Below are positions 27,451 through 39,975 of a stretch of 60,000 nt of DNA, piece after piece (position 1 is the first letter of the stretch; every line of letters starts with the position of its first letter). The stretch is from NCBI GenBank assembly GCA_030704615.1, contig CM060731.1:4094001-4154000 (forward strand), given 5' to 3'. The position numbers were made by a program, and so were the translations under genes. The stretch comes from Takakia lepidozioides (Eukaryota; Streptophyta; Takakiopsida; Takakiales; Takakiaceae). The notes under the pieces are model-generated. The model was given only the letters and a program-made list of their open reading frames with translations. It searched no databases and had not been told where the DNA came from.

Positions 27451-30400
27451 TTACCCGCCATAGTCTCCATGAATGAATTTTTCCTCGGGATAGTATGTGG
27501 CGATCACTGTGTTGCCTCCAAACTTGCGCCCATGCAAGGCTGACTTTGCCTTGGCAGCCCCTTGCAAGTCTGCATATTCCACAAATACCTGATATCACCC
27601 GGAAATCAGTTGTCAGCATCCCGAACAGTACAAAATACTACAAAAAGCAAACTGAATTCCTGGAAAAGTTATGAATGTCCAGAAACCTGAAATAGAAAAT
27701 CTACCAAATCTACCAAAACATTGACCCTGCACACTTGAGCCATTACTGTAGCAGTTCAAAACTACAAATATTGTTAAGATAGGCCTGCCTTTCCGGAAAT
27801 CATGATTAAGTAGATAAATAACTATGCATATTGAAGTTTCGAGCAAGTAATTTCTTGCGAGAGGAAGAGAGAAATAATAATAATTTCATGACATCCACAG
27901 TTCTAATGAGAGAGAGAGACGAGAAGGGGAGAGGGAGAAACGAGTACAAGAACATTAGTTACTGACCATCCCAATGCCAGGAACTTCTTCACCAGTTGAA
28001 TTGGGTCGAGGGATAACCAAGTTTGTCAAGTTTCCTGTCCATCATCACAGATTAATTTGAAAGGTCACAAACACTGTAACGCCATAAAGAGTCACTAGTA
28101 ATGCATAGAACCACAAACACTAACTTCTGCACTTCTGTTCATAGCAAGAAATCAATGTAACCCCTAGGTCTAACAGCAGATTCTTTAGCATCATTACATG
28201 CGAACGACATTAGTGGATGGGGCACGGATACAGCATGGCTGCAAAATGAATTATCTATGTAAGCACAGAGTAACAGCTCCATACAGACATTTAAAAGTCG
28301 AGCATTCAGCAGGCAAAGTTGCTAAATATCTGCTAATTGAGGATATACTTATCGTACAAGGAGACAAATGTTTACCATATTTGCTACATTCCTCTTTCAT
28401 GTCCTCCACAATTTCTTCATACTCATTATCTTCCTTCAATTCATCCGGAGACACAACCTGAAAAACACTGAAAAGGATTAAGACAAGTGACAAATGTCAC
28501 ATAGCTTTCAATCCAAAGCAGAAGTACACCACCCTATGGCCACAATGGCCATGATTTCATCCATTGAATATGAGCAGCAATATGTTTGAAGGCCTCTTCA
28601 GCTAGGGAAAAGATAACAAATTCCCTATATTAAACAGAATAAACGTGACAGGCAGGGAAACACTCCCACCTGAGAAAGGCAAACAACTCTGGTAGACACC
28701 TCCATAGTGGGCATGGCCCCCATGCCTGAAAGCATGCTAGGCATCATACCAGACCCCATCCCTGAAAGCATTCCTGGAACAGAAATTCCCATCGAGCCGA
28801 GACCCATTGCATTTGCTCCAGTTGCTGCAAGAGCAAGTTTCTGCACATCCAACCAACAGGAAACTGTTATCAATCAAAATGAAAGGCTGCACAACATGAA
28901 TATACCTGATGAGAATAAACTCTGCTGCATTCCTGAGTGAAGATGCCCAAAACCTAATCCACAATTCCACTCCTCAAATCCCAAGGCTGCAGTTTACAAG
29001 GACATTTAGAAAAAACCAATAAATGGCTGTTAAACTAAAAAAGTATTTGCTATAGACAGCTACTTATTCATCCATGCATAGACATGACTTAGTTACAACA
29101 GAACGACAAAGTGTAGAATTTGTATCTCTAAAGGAAGGAGGCACGCAGCACAGTGTGAAAGGGGGGAGGGATACCTGTAGGGCAATTTGCTGTTGAGCTT
29201 GCACTAGAACGTTTGTCTGATCAGGCTTGGGCTGCCCACTGAACCCCATAAAGCTATAGTTATGTTAACACAAAACCATGAAGTAAGGAAATCATGACAA
29301 ATAAAGGAGGGAAAAACATTTAGAGAGACACCTCCAGATATGAGTACAAGAGTGACCCTCTTGCTTGTCCCAGCAGCATTAAGGGAAAAAACAAAAACCT
29401 CACAGAAAGAAGGGTGCATAGAGGTAATTTTTATTACGAAACGTAGATTACTCAAACCACTCTCACCTGGCAGAAGCACGACGGACAGTCAACGTCCGGT
29501 CACCCATTTTCAAGCCATTCAGTGCTGCACATGCTATGTCCATCACAGAAGGGTCCTGCCAATTGTTGAAGCAAGCACATCAGAAGCTACCTTTTAAGAA
29601 CTCATACCTCTTATACAACAACAACAAGAACCCTTGGTTCACTGGTCTACACACACCATGCAGAGTCATCCTACATACTAGCAAACGCGAGTCACCAGTT
29701 GGTTGTCAGGTGGAACCAGTGGATTCCTCTTCTTCCTTCTGGGCCTCAAACTCTTTTTCAACTTTCCTTTCAGCCATTAACCCCAATGTTGTGACTGGAG
29801 ATAGACTTATGGCAGATTTTTCGTACATTGGGTGGATTCTTCGGATCCAGGGAGTGGAGCCCTCACAACTGGATCAGGTTTCAGGAACTAATGATTACAA
29901 TGTAAATGCAAGTGAGATTTTGCTTGAGCACGCCTGTTGATGTGCTTCCCATGGAATACTGCTGATGGTATTTTAGAAACCCTCGCAGATGAAATCCTCA
30001 GTGAAACAATCACAAAAGACCTGATCTAGCAATACCATCATTGCAGCAAGTAAATCATCTAGCCACCAAAAACATACAACCAACACTGACTACCTGTAGA
30101 CAGCCCCACTAGCATATCATACAATCAAGCCAAGTAGAGGCTACAGTAAATGAAGAGGTTTTCTTTATATCCAGAAAAATAATCTCCTGAGGTATGTTGA
30201 CAACTGCCTCCACTGTAATCTAACCACCAGACTGCTCACTTGCAGCATTAGATTGTACTCATAAGACGTTGTTTGCCGTAGCCTTGTGGCCATTGACCCC
30301 GCGCCCAGTTTGAGCGGGAACAAAAGGGACAGAACCTACCTCTGTCAGGGGCTGACGTTGGTAGTAAGACTTACCTCCATATAAAGAATTAATCCGGGTT

Positions 30401-33400
30401 TTCCAGATATCCTCTAGAAATCCCTTCACACAAGCATCAATCTGCTGTGTGTGATTTGCCCAAAAACTAGGCCTCAGGAGGGCCTGGGCTTTTGGCTCAG
30501 CCTCGAGACTTTCAAAGTTGGTAAACAGGGGTACAGGCACAATTCCCTTAATAGATTTGAAGAGAGCGTCTCTTTGGTGAGAGAACCCCGGACAGTGTAT
30601 CAGAAAATGAATACTGTCTTCAGATTGCCCACACAACGGGCAATTGCACTCTCCCTTTCCCCTCTGCTTCTGTTTGCTGTTCAAAGGTAGGCTTCCTGCC
30701 CTGAGTTTAAAATTCAGTCTAGTGCCGAGAGTGGGTAGACCCTTGAGGTCATCCAAGATGTCCTCCCCCACGTCACAGACTGGAAACAAGTTCAGGGAAG
30801 TTTTCTGCCTAACTTCATTTTCATCAGACAATCTCATGGCAACAGACATGGCTGAGGACACGACAGCCTCTAAGTCAGATTTATCCAGCAGGGTCAAGAC
30901 TTGCGGATCCAGGTCCAGATCCTTGAGGATCTCTTCTACTCTCTTCTGCCAGGACTTAGCCTGTTTGACAGGGCGGTCCTGTTTCCAAGATATAGAGTCG
31001 ATTAACTTAGGATATCTGGTGTTGGGCATATGTTGCAGCTGACCCCACCATCTGACCTTGAATTCATCTCGTCGGGAGCTTAAGGACGGAATGCCAAACT
31101 CACCCCGAACAGCCACATTGGCTGTTTTGGAGCATGCTGACATACACTCCTTAAGCACCCCCACTTGAATGGATTCTAGAGACTTAGCCTGGTTGGAGTT
31201 ATCAACCCATATAGCAGATCCGTACTCCAAGGCAGGTCTAATAACGCGACAGAGCATGGTTTTCTTGACCTCAGAGTTGACCCCTCTGCAGTGGAAAAAT
31301 TTAGTGAGCCCCAGAGCTTTGCCCTTGCCAGTTTGAACAACTTTCCGGATATGTGCATCCCAATTACAATTGGAGGAGAACTCAACGCCCAGGTAAGTGT
31401 AAGAAGGGAGGACCGGGATCTCTTGGCTACCCCACTGCCACTTAAGATCACTTCCTCCCTCTCCTCTGTCGTTGAATGCTACCACTGCACATTTGCTGAC
31501 ATTAGCCTCTAGCCCCCAAAGATCAAAGTATCTCTTCGCGCAATCAATCAACTCCTGGAGATTGGTTGGAGTCTCCCCTATGCCTGCGAAGTCATCCGCA
31601 AACATAAGGGCTGGTATGGTGGTATCACCCACCCTTAACCCAAATCCCTCACTTTCCACATCCTCGAGGAGTTGATTGATGAAAACATTGAAGAGCAGAG
31701 GGGAGAGAGTACATCCTTGAGCTACAACTTGCAGCATTAGAGATGCAACAATTGTATCACCAAACAACAGAAGGAATCCATCAGTTCAGATACCCAAGAC
31801 ACTGAAAACTGACCTGGTAAACGCAGAAGCCATATCCCTTTGAGTTCCCAGTATCACGATCCTTCACCAGGTCAAAGGCGCGCAGAGGACTGCGTCACAA
31901 AATTCAGGAGTAAAGCATAAGAATTCCTAATGCTGCTAGAAATTTCCAAACATATGCTTCTAGGTTATTGGCAAGAAAAGGATCTAGTACTTAAATCCAC
32001 TACACAATAATGGTTTTTGCATCAACCATCTCAATCTGAAAAGAAAATGCTAAGTTAGAGAACTCGAGTGATCTGAACACTACTCTGCACCAGTAAAACA
32101 CAGAGACTCATACTTTATGCCTAAAACATCAGCTAATATCTTGTACTGACCCAAAGGAGGACAGTAGATCCATGATTTGCTCTTCACTCAAATAGTAGGG
32201 TAAACCCCCAACAAAAATCCGGTCTGGTCCATCAGCTCCACCTGACGCCCTGCATTGGGAAATGCTGACATGAGATAGCTACAAGCCAAATAAAATAGAA
32301 TCATGCCTGCTACTCATTCAACTAAACGCCAGTAATATATATAGACAAACTACTTCAACAGTTTTGAAGATAACCCTGACCAAAATTCTATGTCAACACT
32401 ATCAGATCCCAACATAAGAGTCAAGTGGAAGGAAGAGTGAAAGACAGACCCAGGTACAAGACCAACAGCTGCCAAATTTAGTAGCCCACTCGGCTGGCTG
32501 GGTCCTAGAGTGGCTGCCATTGATGGATTGTAATCACTGGGCCTCCTTACACGGACAGATACACCCTGCAAAATAAACCAGCAAGGAGATCTCACAACTG
32601 AAAACCTGACAAAGAGGGAGTAGTAGAAACATGCTACTTCCTTACATGATCGATGTAAGAATCTCAGAAAGTGCTACTGTGATTGTTGGCTCTGGTATTA
32701 TTCTGCAACACACAAGGCTAGAGCATAACATCCAACTACAACATTGACAAAAAGGAAATAATTTTTCAACTGATACCCAAGACCATGGCTAAAATATCCA
32801 GCGTATTGAGACTCTTGAAACCTAGATTTTCTGTCTGCCATAGCTGGACTCTTAAGATAAGAGTACACCACCATTTACTTAACTGTGCCATAATCTCGTT
32901 AAAACAACAAACTTATAACACTCCAAAGTTTCCTCCAAAAGTGCATCCATCACATTCATTAACACATGAGTCTCTGCAAGAAAGGAACATTAATTTTGCA
33001 CCGCAAGCCACCCAGAGAGGACATAGTACCTCATAAACAATACCATCCAGTGCCATAGCATTGCTAGCCTCCTCAACTGTTCGCATTTCCACAAATGCAA
33101 AGCGCTTCTCCTGGTTTATGTAGACATTGACAACCGCATCCCCTGGAGATAAGAGATAAAAGACAATAGTCGTTATCAAACATTCAAAAGTCCGTAACAA
33201 ACTCCATCCCAATGCAAGCATCCACAAGATAGAGAACTTTTCAGAGTGCAAACTCATTACGATTAATTGTATGACTCGTCACGAGTATACAACAACCATA
33301 TGTTTCTTGCCACAAACATGCACACCAGCCATTCCTCAAACATTCACTACAGTACCTGGACCAGCAGTATTGCCTCCAACAGCAGCCATCACCTGGCTGA

Positions 33401-36400
33401 AGAATGTTGCAACGCTCTGTTTGGCTCAAGACCACATAAGTAAAGGTCATCAGTCCATGTCCACTACAAGCGAGTAATCAAGTGTCACCATGGAAGCTCC
33501 AAATATCCAATGACTAACAAAATCACTAGTAAGGGATCTGCATGCCTTCCCACAACCACCAGAATATGGGTCTTGGACTGCCCAGCAATCCTTAGGTAGT
33601 ATCACGCTGACCATATTAGACCACGTTTACAGTACATTCATGCAACAACAGAGGAAAACTGAGGCAATCCTGCCAAAAGACGATCAAGACCTGTTCATTT
33701 GCCATTGGGGGCAATCCTCCCACATAGACCCTGCGAGCATGTCTTGTTGCCTGCAATCCAATGACTTGACCACCTTAGTGTTGAAAGTATGTATCCCATA
33801 TCTCTAAGGTAAATCAATTCTCGACAATTCTCTGAGGTCATCTTGATCCAGACACTGTGGTCTATTCATGCCAAAATTGTTTACCTTATTAAACAAATCC
33901 AATCTGTCATGTTAAACCTCTCAACAACAGTTTGTTTGCCAGATAGACACAGATCACAGCTCTGGGACTTCTCTAAATGAATGACTTCTAGGAAAAGTGT
34001 CGCATTATTCCATCCCTCACCAACTTTGGAACTAATAACCATCAAAAGCTCCTGTTTTTATGCCTTGCCTTGAAAGTTATCGGGTCACATTCCTCATGGC
34101 TCAAGCTCCCAAATAGGTTCTTCAGCGTTACTATGTGTTAAATATGGCCCACTTGCTAGGTTTGAACTTTGCATCGGTAAGACACACATGGCCAAGAGTA
34201 CCTCAATGGTTGAATGAGGCAACAGTGTTTTGACAAATTGGGATAGATTTATCCAGGACATGCCTATCCTACTTCCAGGTGAAATAAGCAGGTTCAAGCA
34301 TAGGCACAGCTCCAGCTACAGAGCTGAAACTGGCCAGGAGAAGATGGACATTAGGGGTATCACTTAATCCTTACCCCACTTCACAGGCAAGTACAGCAAG
34401 GACATCTGCCATAATCTGGCAGAGAGAGTTCGGGAGAGCAGAATGCCCACCTGCTGGTCAATGCTTGGCAGACGTGGCCTCCAAGCTGCACTAAGAGTTG
34501 CATTTGGCTATTGATTGATGGATTGTAGGTTCAAGATACACTACTCAACGTGACAGTCAAACGCTAGTTTGTTACAAACTGTCTCATCCAAAATCAGCAG
34601 CTAGGCATCACAGGCTTGGTCAGCCTCAACTTAAGCCAAGTACATGATACTAGGGGATTTCTTCAAAAAGTGCCGAAAATCCTTTCGTCACAAACTTGGA
34701 GGTTCCAACCGTAACTTCCATCGGTACATTGGTTAGCATATCACAACCATATATTCCCAGATTTTCCAATGTCACTAAACAATATCAGCAAGTGCCAAAA
34801 TTTACTATTTACCGACCAACTTGATACACCATGTGTGACACTGAACGAAGGTACACCATATAATCTTTCTTGTTTTCATTCACTTGAGTTCCAACCTACT
34901 TGATTTTGATTACTGTTTATGTCTCCTAAACTCTATGCCTTCCACCTACTAAGACCACAAAATGAAACAATTACTCCACTAGCATCATCTTCCACCTCCC
35001 ATGAGTTGCCCCTAAGAGGCAGACCCCCTCCCAACAATGAAACTTACGTACCTGCGTACCACCAGCGAAGGGAAACATTGATGGAAAAACACCAGGAAGA
35101 GGGGGACCCATCCCTGGAATCTGACCTGAAACAATTCACAAACATTATTCCTAACAATTGACACCATTGCAACACTTTGAGTCACTTGCAATATAGGTCA
35201 ACGAATTTAAAGCTGATCTAAATCAAAATGCCCGAAGGACAACAGCTTGACTGTGAACGTAGCTCGTTGCTCATGAGAGAAAACCTCCTGGTAAACCCTG
35301 GAGGCTTCCACAGACTGATGGATTGACAGGTTACTGCAAATGCAAAATACCAGCAGACCTAATTGTCCACATGCACAATATCTAGACATCTTGACAACTA
35401 GACTGTCTATCGTATTAAACTTGGTAACTTCAATAGTATCATATCAATCACAATCTTGCGAGTAATACCTAGAGGTGATAACCCACTTCCAGGACCCGCA
35501 CCCGCTGATGGCAGCCCCCCTGCGTCTGGGTGGAGCATTGAACCTATTCTCATGCATGGTCAGCCAGTATGCCATATTCCTGAAGCCCTCTTTTCTTGCT
35601 GACTAACAGGGGTCCCCTGGAAGCTCTAAGAAGAAGGCACGCATCCAAAGCACGGACGCCCTATGCATGTGATACACCTTGTGTAGCAGTACTTTCTGAT
35701 GTTGACAGCTAGTGCAGGCCATAGAGTTCCCGTAACCGAAATAACAAAGCAAATTTCTTCGAAACGAGCAGGAAGAGAGAGGCATGCTGGCCATGACCAT
35801 GGACGGTGGGTGCAGATAGATGGTCAAAGATGCACCACTAAAGGGGTCCCCCACTCCCTCGATGTGCAAACAGTCCTTCGCAGACACGTTCGTTGAGAGG
35901 CACAGAAGACTACGAGGCTTGTAGTGATGCCATCCGCAACCACGAAGAAAACAAACACACAGACACAAACCAAGACCATCCAAAGAAAGACACAACAAAC
36001 CAGCGCACGGCACTCCTCAGTGTCCACCCTTGATAATAAAGAACATTCATTGGCGTTTTACTCCTAAATTAACCTACAGCATCTAAATTCCTTTCTACTT
36101 CTTTCATCCACTGCTAGTCCTTAAGCAAATCCAACATCTTTTTTATACCACCCAACAGTCTATCAAAAAAATCAATTTTTTTTGCAAAACATGAGGATGC
36201 AAAACGGACTAAGTGAACGTACAGAGACACAGCCTATTAGTAGTGACTGGCTCTGCCCAGAGATGTTTGCTGAGTACTAGCACTTCGTATATGGGTGCAC
36301 TGTAAAAGCCCTGGTCACTGGCATAAAGCATCGCAGCCACTTCTAAGCTAATAAGAAAGTTTACTGCTCTCAAGTGGGAAATGGCGCAGGGGAGCTTTTC

Positions 36401-38328
36401 TGGTGGGTCCTGGAGATACATCATAAAACTCAGGAACCCATCAGCAAAACTCCAATCCATTCCCTTTTCCAGTATAAATGAGTGATGTGAGGTCAACTAG
36501 TGACCCCTGAGAAATGCCCTTACTACATGGCTTGTCAGCTCATGTGCATTACACATAATCCTTCTATACTCAGCTCAAGGAGGTAATATACCATCCACAC
36601 GTCTACCACAAATTGAAACATACCGTGGCTTGTTGAAACGGGATAAGCACACAAGATGCCAGATTCACACACCTGATATAGCAGCTGCTGTTACAACACT
36701 GGCACCAGGAGGAGCCATATCGAAACCACTTGCGCGCTTGCTGCCAAAGGTTTGTATACAAGCCCCACAAAATAGACTATTTTAGTCACTTATCAACAGA
36801 CACACCACTGTTCAAACTCATCATACACCCGTTTATTGACTCAAGGCTTGATTTCCACAACCGCTGAAGTTCCTCAACTACAGAGGCATTTGTACATCAA
36901 TATATATACTATCACCCAACTCCATCTTATGCTTACCCGATCAAGTACTTCAATTTCATAGTGTATAGCAAGAGCAGCAGGCCATGCCTGAAGCAAAGTG
37001 GACCTCAAAATAATGCAAATGAACCATGCCTCTCAGGAGCTAAAACCTGTCATAGAGTAAGAAATCACCTTTTCCGCTCTTTAGAGCGGGAACGCCGGTC
37101 CCGGGAGCGATCATGCGAGTTTGACCGTGAACGATGTCTACGCCTGCGCTCCCTGTCACGATCATGCTCATATCTCCTGTAAGAAACATAACCTCAGTGA
37201 CTCAATCACCATACCCTAAAGTCTATTTTTTTTCACCTCAGGAACCAATTGTCGCAAGAACTTGTCCAACCATGGATTTTGGTTCAGGTACTTGCTTACA
37301 CTGGACATGGACGAGAGGATACTCAAAACCTGAATTCCTATAGGACCTTGCAAAGTGCTCTTGCCAAGTAACTGAGAACCGACGGACACATGGCTGCATT
37401 CATAGGCCAGAACAGCAAGTGCATTAACAAAAAATTCTTTGAGACGCCATGTGAAACATTGAATTTTGGCATCCTGATAAAGAACAATGTAACCTTTTGT
37501 GAAGACAAGATTTAAAGTGAATAGGTAGCTGACCTGTCACGATCACCCCTGTCCCCTCTGTCAGCATCATCCCGGTGGCGGCGCTCCCTGTCACCCCTTT
37601 CACTCCTTTCTCTATCAGGGTCCCGATCCTCTCTTCGGCGCCGATCCCTATGGCCTCCCCCATCCTCTCGGCCTCTGTCTTTGCTTCTCTCTTCTTCACG
37701 GGAAGGACGCTGAACAAAAGATGGATAATTAGTTGATTTGCCATAATGTTAGTAAAATGTGAGCCACTGTCATTCTGAAAGAGGATAAACCAATGGCGCA
37801 ATCATCTTCAGAATCATGCTTTCGTATCAACTACTGCAATGTATCACGGAAACCCATGGGGCGTGATGAACATTGAAAAAATGACATTTTTCACGACCTT
37901 CTTTCACATGGCATATGCATATATACACAAGCCCTCCAGAAAACGTAACATATATTGATAGAGGATAGCCCCAGTGAGATCTTAGAGGGAGTTCAATCTC
38001 TTGCTTCCAAGAATCTTGGATCTCTTCTGAAATTAACAGAAGCGTGGCCTCATGTAAGTGAGGATACACAAACAATGGAGGCCTCCCCCACACAGAATAA
38101 ACCTTCCTCGTCAGCCAGATCGGTTTTCGAAGCGAAGACAAGTAGTACCCGCGTATGGTAATCAATACATACCTCCCTGTATCGATCTCCGTTTTCTCTC
38201 CCTTCGCGGACATTCATTGGGGAGCCTTCTCGTCCATCCATTTCAGGACTTCTATGGTATGACCTACTACGCGGGGGTGGCGATTCCCTCAAATCACTGC
38301 CATACCTGTCATCATCATCCCCTGCCAT
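27451..38328 (-). CDS. Splicing factor U2AF large subunit (U2AF65)
   Basis: Nuclear splicing factor that binds the polypyrimidine tract at 3' splice sites and recruits U2 snRNP together with U2AF35. I read 18 exons, 5' to 3': 38173-38328, 37534-37709, 37069-37176, 36673-36740, 35469-35525, 35052-35125, 33691-33750, 33356-33416, 33030-33142, 32450-32565, 32151-32249, 31814-31889, 29467-29555, 29175-29238, 28670-28840, 28376-28457, 27967-28034 and 27451-27588 (TAA). All borders are GT-AG and in frame, giving about 591 residues. An Arg/Ser/Asp-rich N-terminus (residues 20-155) is followed by KRASGFDMAPPG. RRM1 starts near 220 (ARRVYVGGLPPMANEQ). RRM2 starts near 340 (DRIFVGGLPYYLSEEQ). The UHM starts near 486 (VVSPDELKEDNEYEE) and the protein ends HGDYGG. 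The first ATG is the likely start; upstream codons in frame lack one. The intron between 29555 and 31814 holds a LINE. Confidence 0.95.
30238..30252. repeat. LINE target-site duplication, copy 1
   Basis: ACTTGCAGCATTAGA, identical to 31727-31741 at the other edge of the LINE. A 15-base duplication is within the usual range for target-primed reverse transcription. Confidence 0.9.
30253..31726 (-). mobile_element. 5'-truncated LINE with RT C-terminal half and zinc-finger-like end
   Basis: A non-LTR retrotransposon inserted in an intron of the U2AF gene, in the same orientation as the host. A perfect 15-base duplication, ACTTGCAGCATTAGA, flanks it at 30238-30252 and 31727-31741, which defines the ends. 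The element is about 1.47 kb. Its ORF is open from the truncation to the stop just before the 3' end (stop codon at 30259-30261). It contains the late RT motifs QGCTLSPLLFNVF, FADDF (active-site DD) and YLGVEF, and a cysteine/histidine cluster CPLCGQSEDSIHFLIHC typical of zf-RVT ends. The N-terminal RT part, any endonuclease and the first ORF are missing. The 3' end is CTTATGAGTACAA rather than poly(A). The unbroken frame and intact duplication point to a fairly recent insertion. Confidence 0.93.
31727..31741. repeat. LINE target-site duplication, copy 2
   Basis: ACTTGCAGCATTAGA, identical to 30238-30252. It marks the 5' (truncated) edge of the LINE read on the minus strand. Confidence 0.9.
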
Positions 38329-39975
38329 GGAAGACCTTTTGCTCTCCTCCCAAAAGATATATTCTTCCCTGACTGGAACTACAGTGTGAACCCTAATTTC
38401 CTTCGCTTCCAAAGCAAAAGCTCAATGCCGCTGCTCGCTCCACGGCATCCGAAAAGCCCTTCAAGCGGCCGAAAGCCTCCAGAACCCTGAAAAAGACTGA
38501 CGCAGCTGGGGGGACGTGGAAGACGAAAGGTTTCGTGCAAGACTAGCAAAGCCCGAAAACCGACCAAGAGATCACCAATGTCCCCACCCCAACTCCGCTC
38601 AAGAAAATACCTCAGAAATCAGGGACATTAAGGCAACAAATTGTCACCACCAGGATCGACGACAGCTCAAGGTAGCAGATATGCCGGTCTAACCACATAC
38701 ATGGCTACTGTGCGCCACACAAACCCGACCCCGGAAGGGGACCAGATGAAAGAGAGACTGGTTGCCGAAGCGTGTGAAACGGCAGGACTGACCGAAGGAT
38801 CTTGCAGCAGCAGCTGTGCATCTCTCTTTCTCTCTCTCTCACAGGTCGTCCCCGACAATACCCTTCCTCACGCCGAGCTAGGTCCTGTCTTAGGTCTATT
38901 CAAGACATGGTTTAAGTCTAAGGCTAAAGTACCAAGTAAAGTTCATCCAATCGATCATGGAAAATAAATCTTAGAGGCGGTTAGCAGCCGACTCCAGTGA
39001 AGGCGTCCACACGACGCTTCGCAGTCTCTCTTCCCCCTTACTCACACGAGTGCTAAGATGGGGATGGTCGAGAAGAGAGGTGATTATGGAGAATTGCACT
39101 CGTCTTCCAGTGCAAACCAAGATCAGATGAAATGGGTTTTTTGGCCCGGTTGAGAATTTTTGTCGATGCGCGGACTATGCTACACAAGTGAAGATCGAAG
39201 ATTGGTGATTAGATGGATTGATATGAAATGGTGAGCAGCAAATTCAGACCTCGGATTCTGGATGATGGGTGATGGAACTTTGAATTCTGGCATGAAGCTT
39301 TAGTGCTGGAGCAGAGAAACAGGGACTTCTCCTGGACTTGTTCCCGGCCTGTCGCTGGAAGGAAAGAGATGCAGCAGGACCGAGCCACAAAATTATGTAC
39401 ATTTTCTTCGTCTTAAGATAGACGAGTTTTTAAAATGTTTTGTGTAAAGTGTCCCTTTCATGACTTGTTGGATGTGTTTTCCTCATCGACCAGCTGCATT
39501 GGCAAACAGTATGTTCTGCTGTTCGACTGAAAGTGTTTGGCTACTTTGCTGCAGGAGCAGATCCTCATTTACAAATGCTGCGACCATGCACTTCCTTTGA
39601 AGACATTCTCGCCGGGTAGACTTGATTTTAATGTCGACAAGTCTGCTTAAGTCTATGAACAGTGTCACAGAGGGTTCGTTGCTAAACTCGTGGGACCCGT
39701 GACATCCAGCGAAGTTAAGGGCAATTTACTTCCTGGCATCAGACTGCAAAGAGGGAAAGGGAGTACCTAATTATATAAGCTTACATTGACCCCGGAGCCG
39801 ACAAGGGAAGTCTGGATAACTGCAATAGGGACAGGCCTGGAGCAGAATCATGAAAAACAGACACCCAGAGGGCGCAGCAGAGGTAGCAGCTTGTAATTTC
39901 GAGGCATAATGTAGATACTTTGACAGGGATTGTACCTAAGGAGTAAGAGCGTCCAGCCATAACTAGTGAGGCGAA
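38329..39975. other. Divergent promoter region (U2AF / acidic coiled-coil gene)
   Basis: The two genes start on opposite strands about 1.65 kb apart, so both promoters should lie here. A pyrimidine tract (TCTCTC-rich, 38820-38843) ending in CAG could be a 5'-UTR splice acceptor or a promoter CT element. The open frame at 38641-38967 is not convincing as a gene. Confidence 0.5.

Noticed and set aside
28841-29174. U2AF65 intron starting GTATCCCT, considered as a U12-type intron
   Set aside because: The donor is not the strict GTATCCTT and no TTCCTTAAC-like branch site is near the acceptor.
35603-36027. Minus-strand open frames (136 and 67 codons) in a U2AF65 intron
   Set aside because: Cys/Leu-rich text in two overlapping frames, no motif, and the flanking exons splice cleanly without them.
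38641-38967. 108-codon plus-strand frame between U2AF65 and the coiled-coil gene
   Set aside because: No domain, lies in the likely promoter and 5' UTR of U2AF65, and composition is not convincing.
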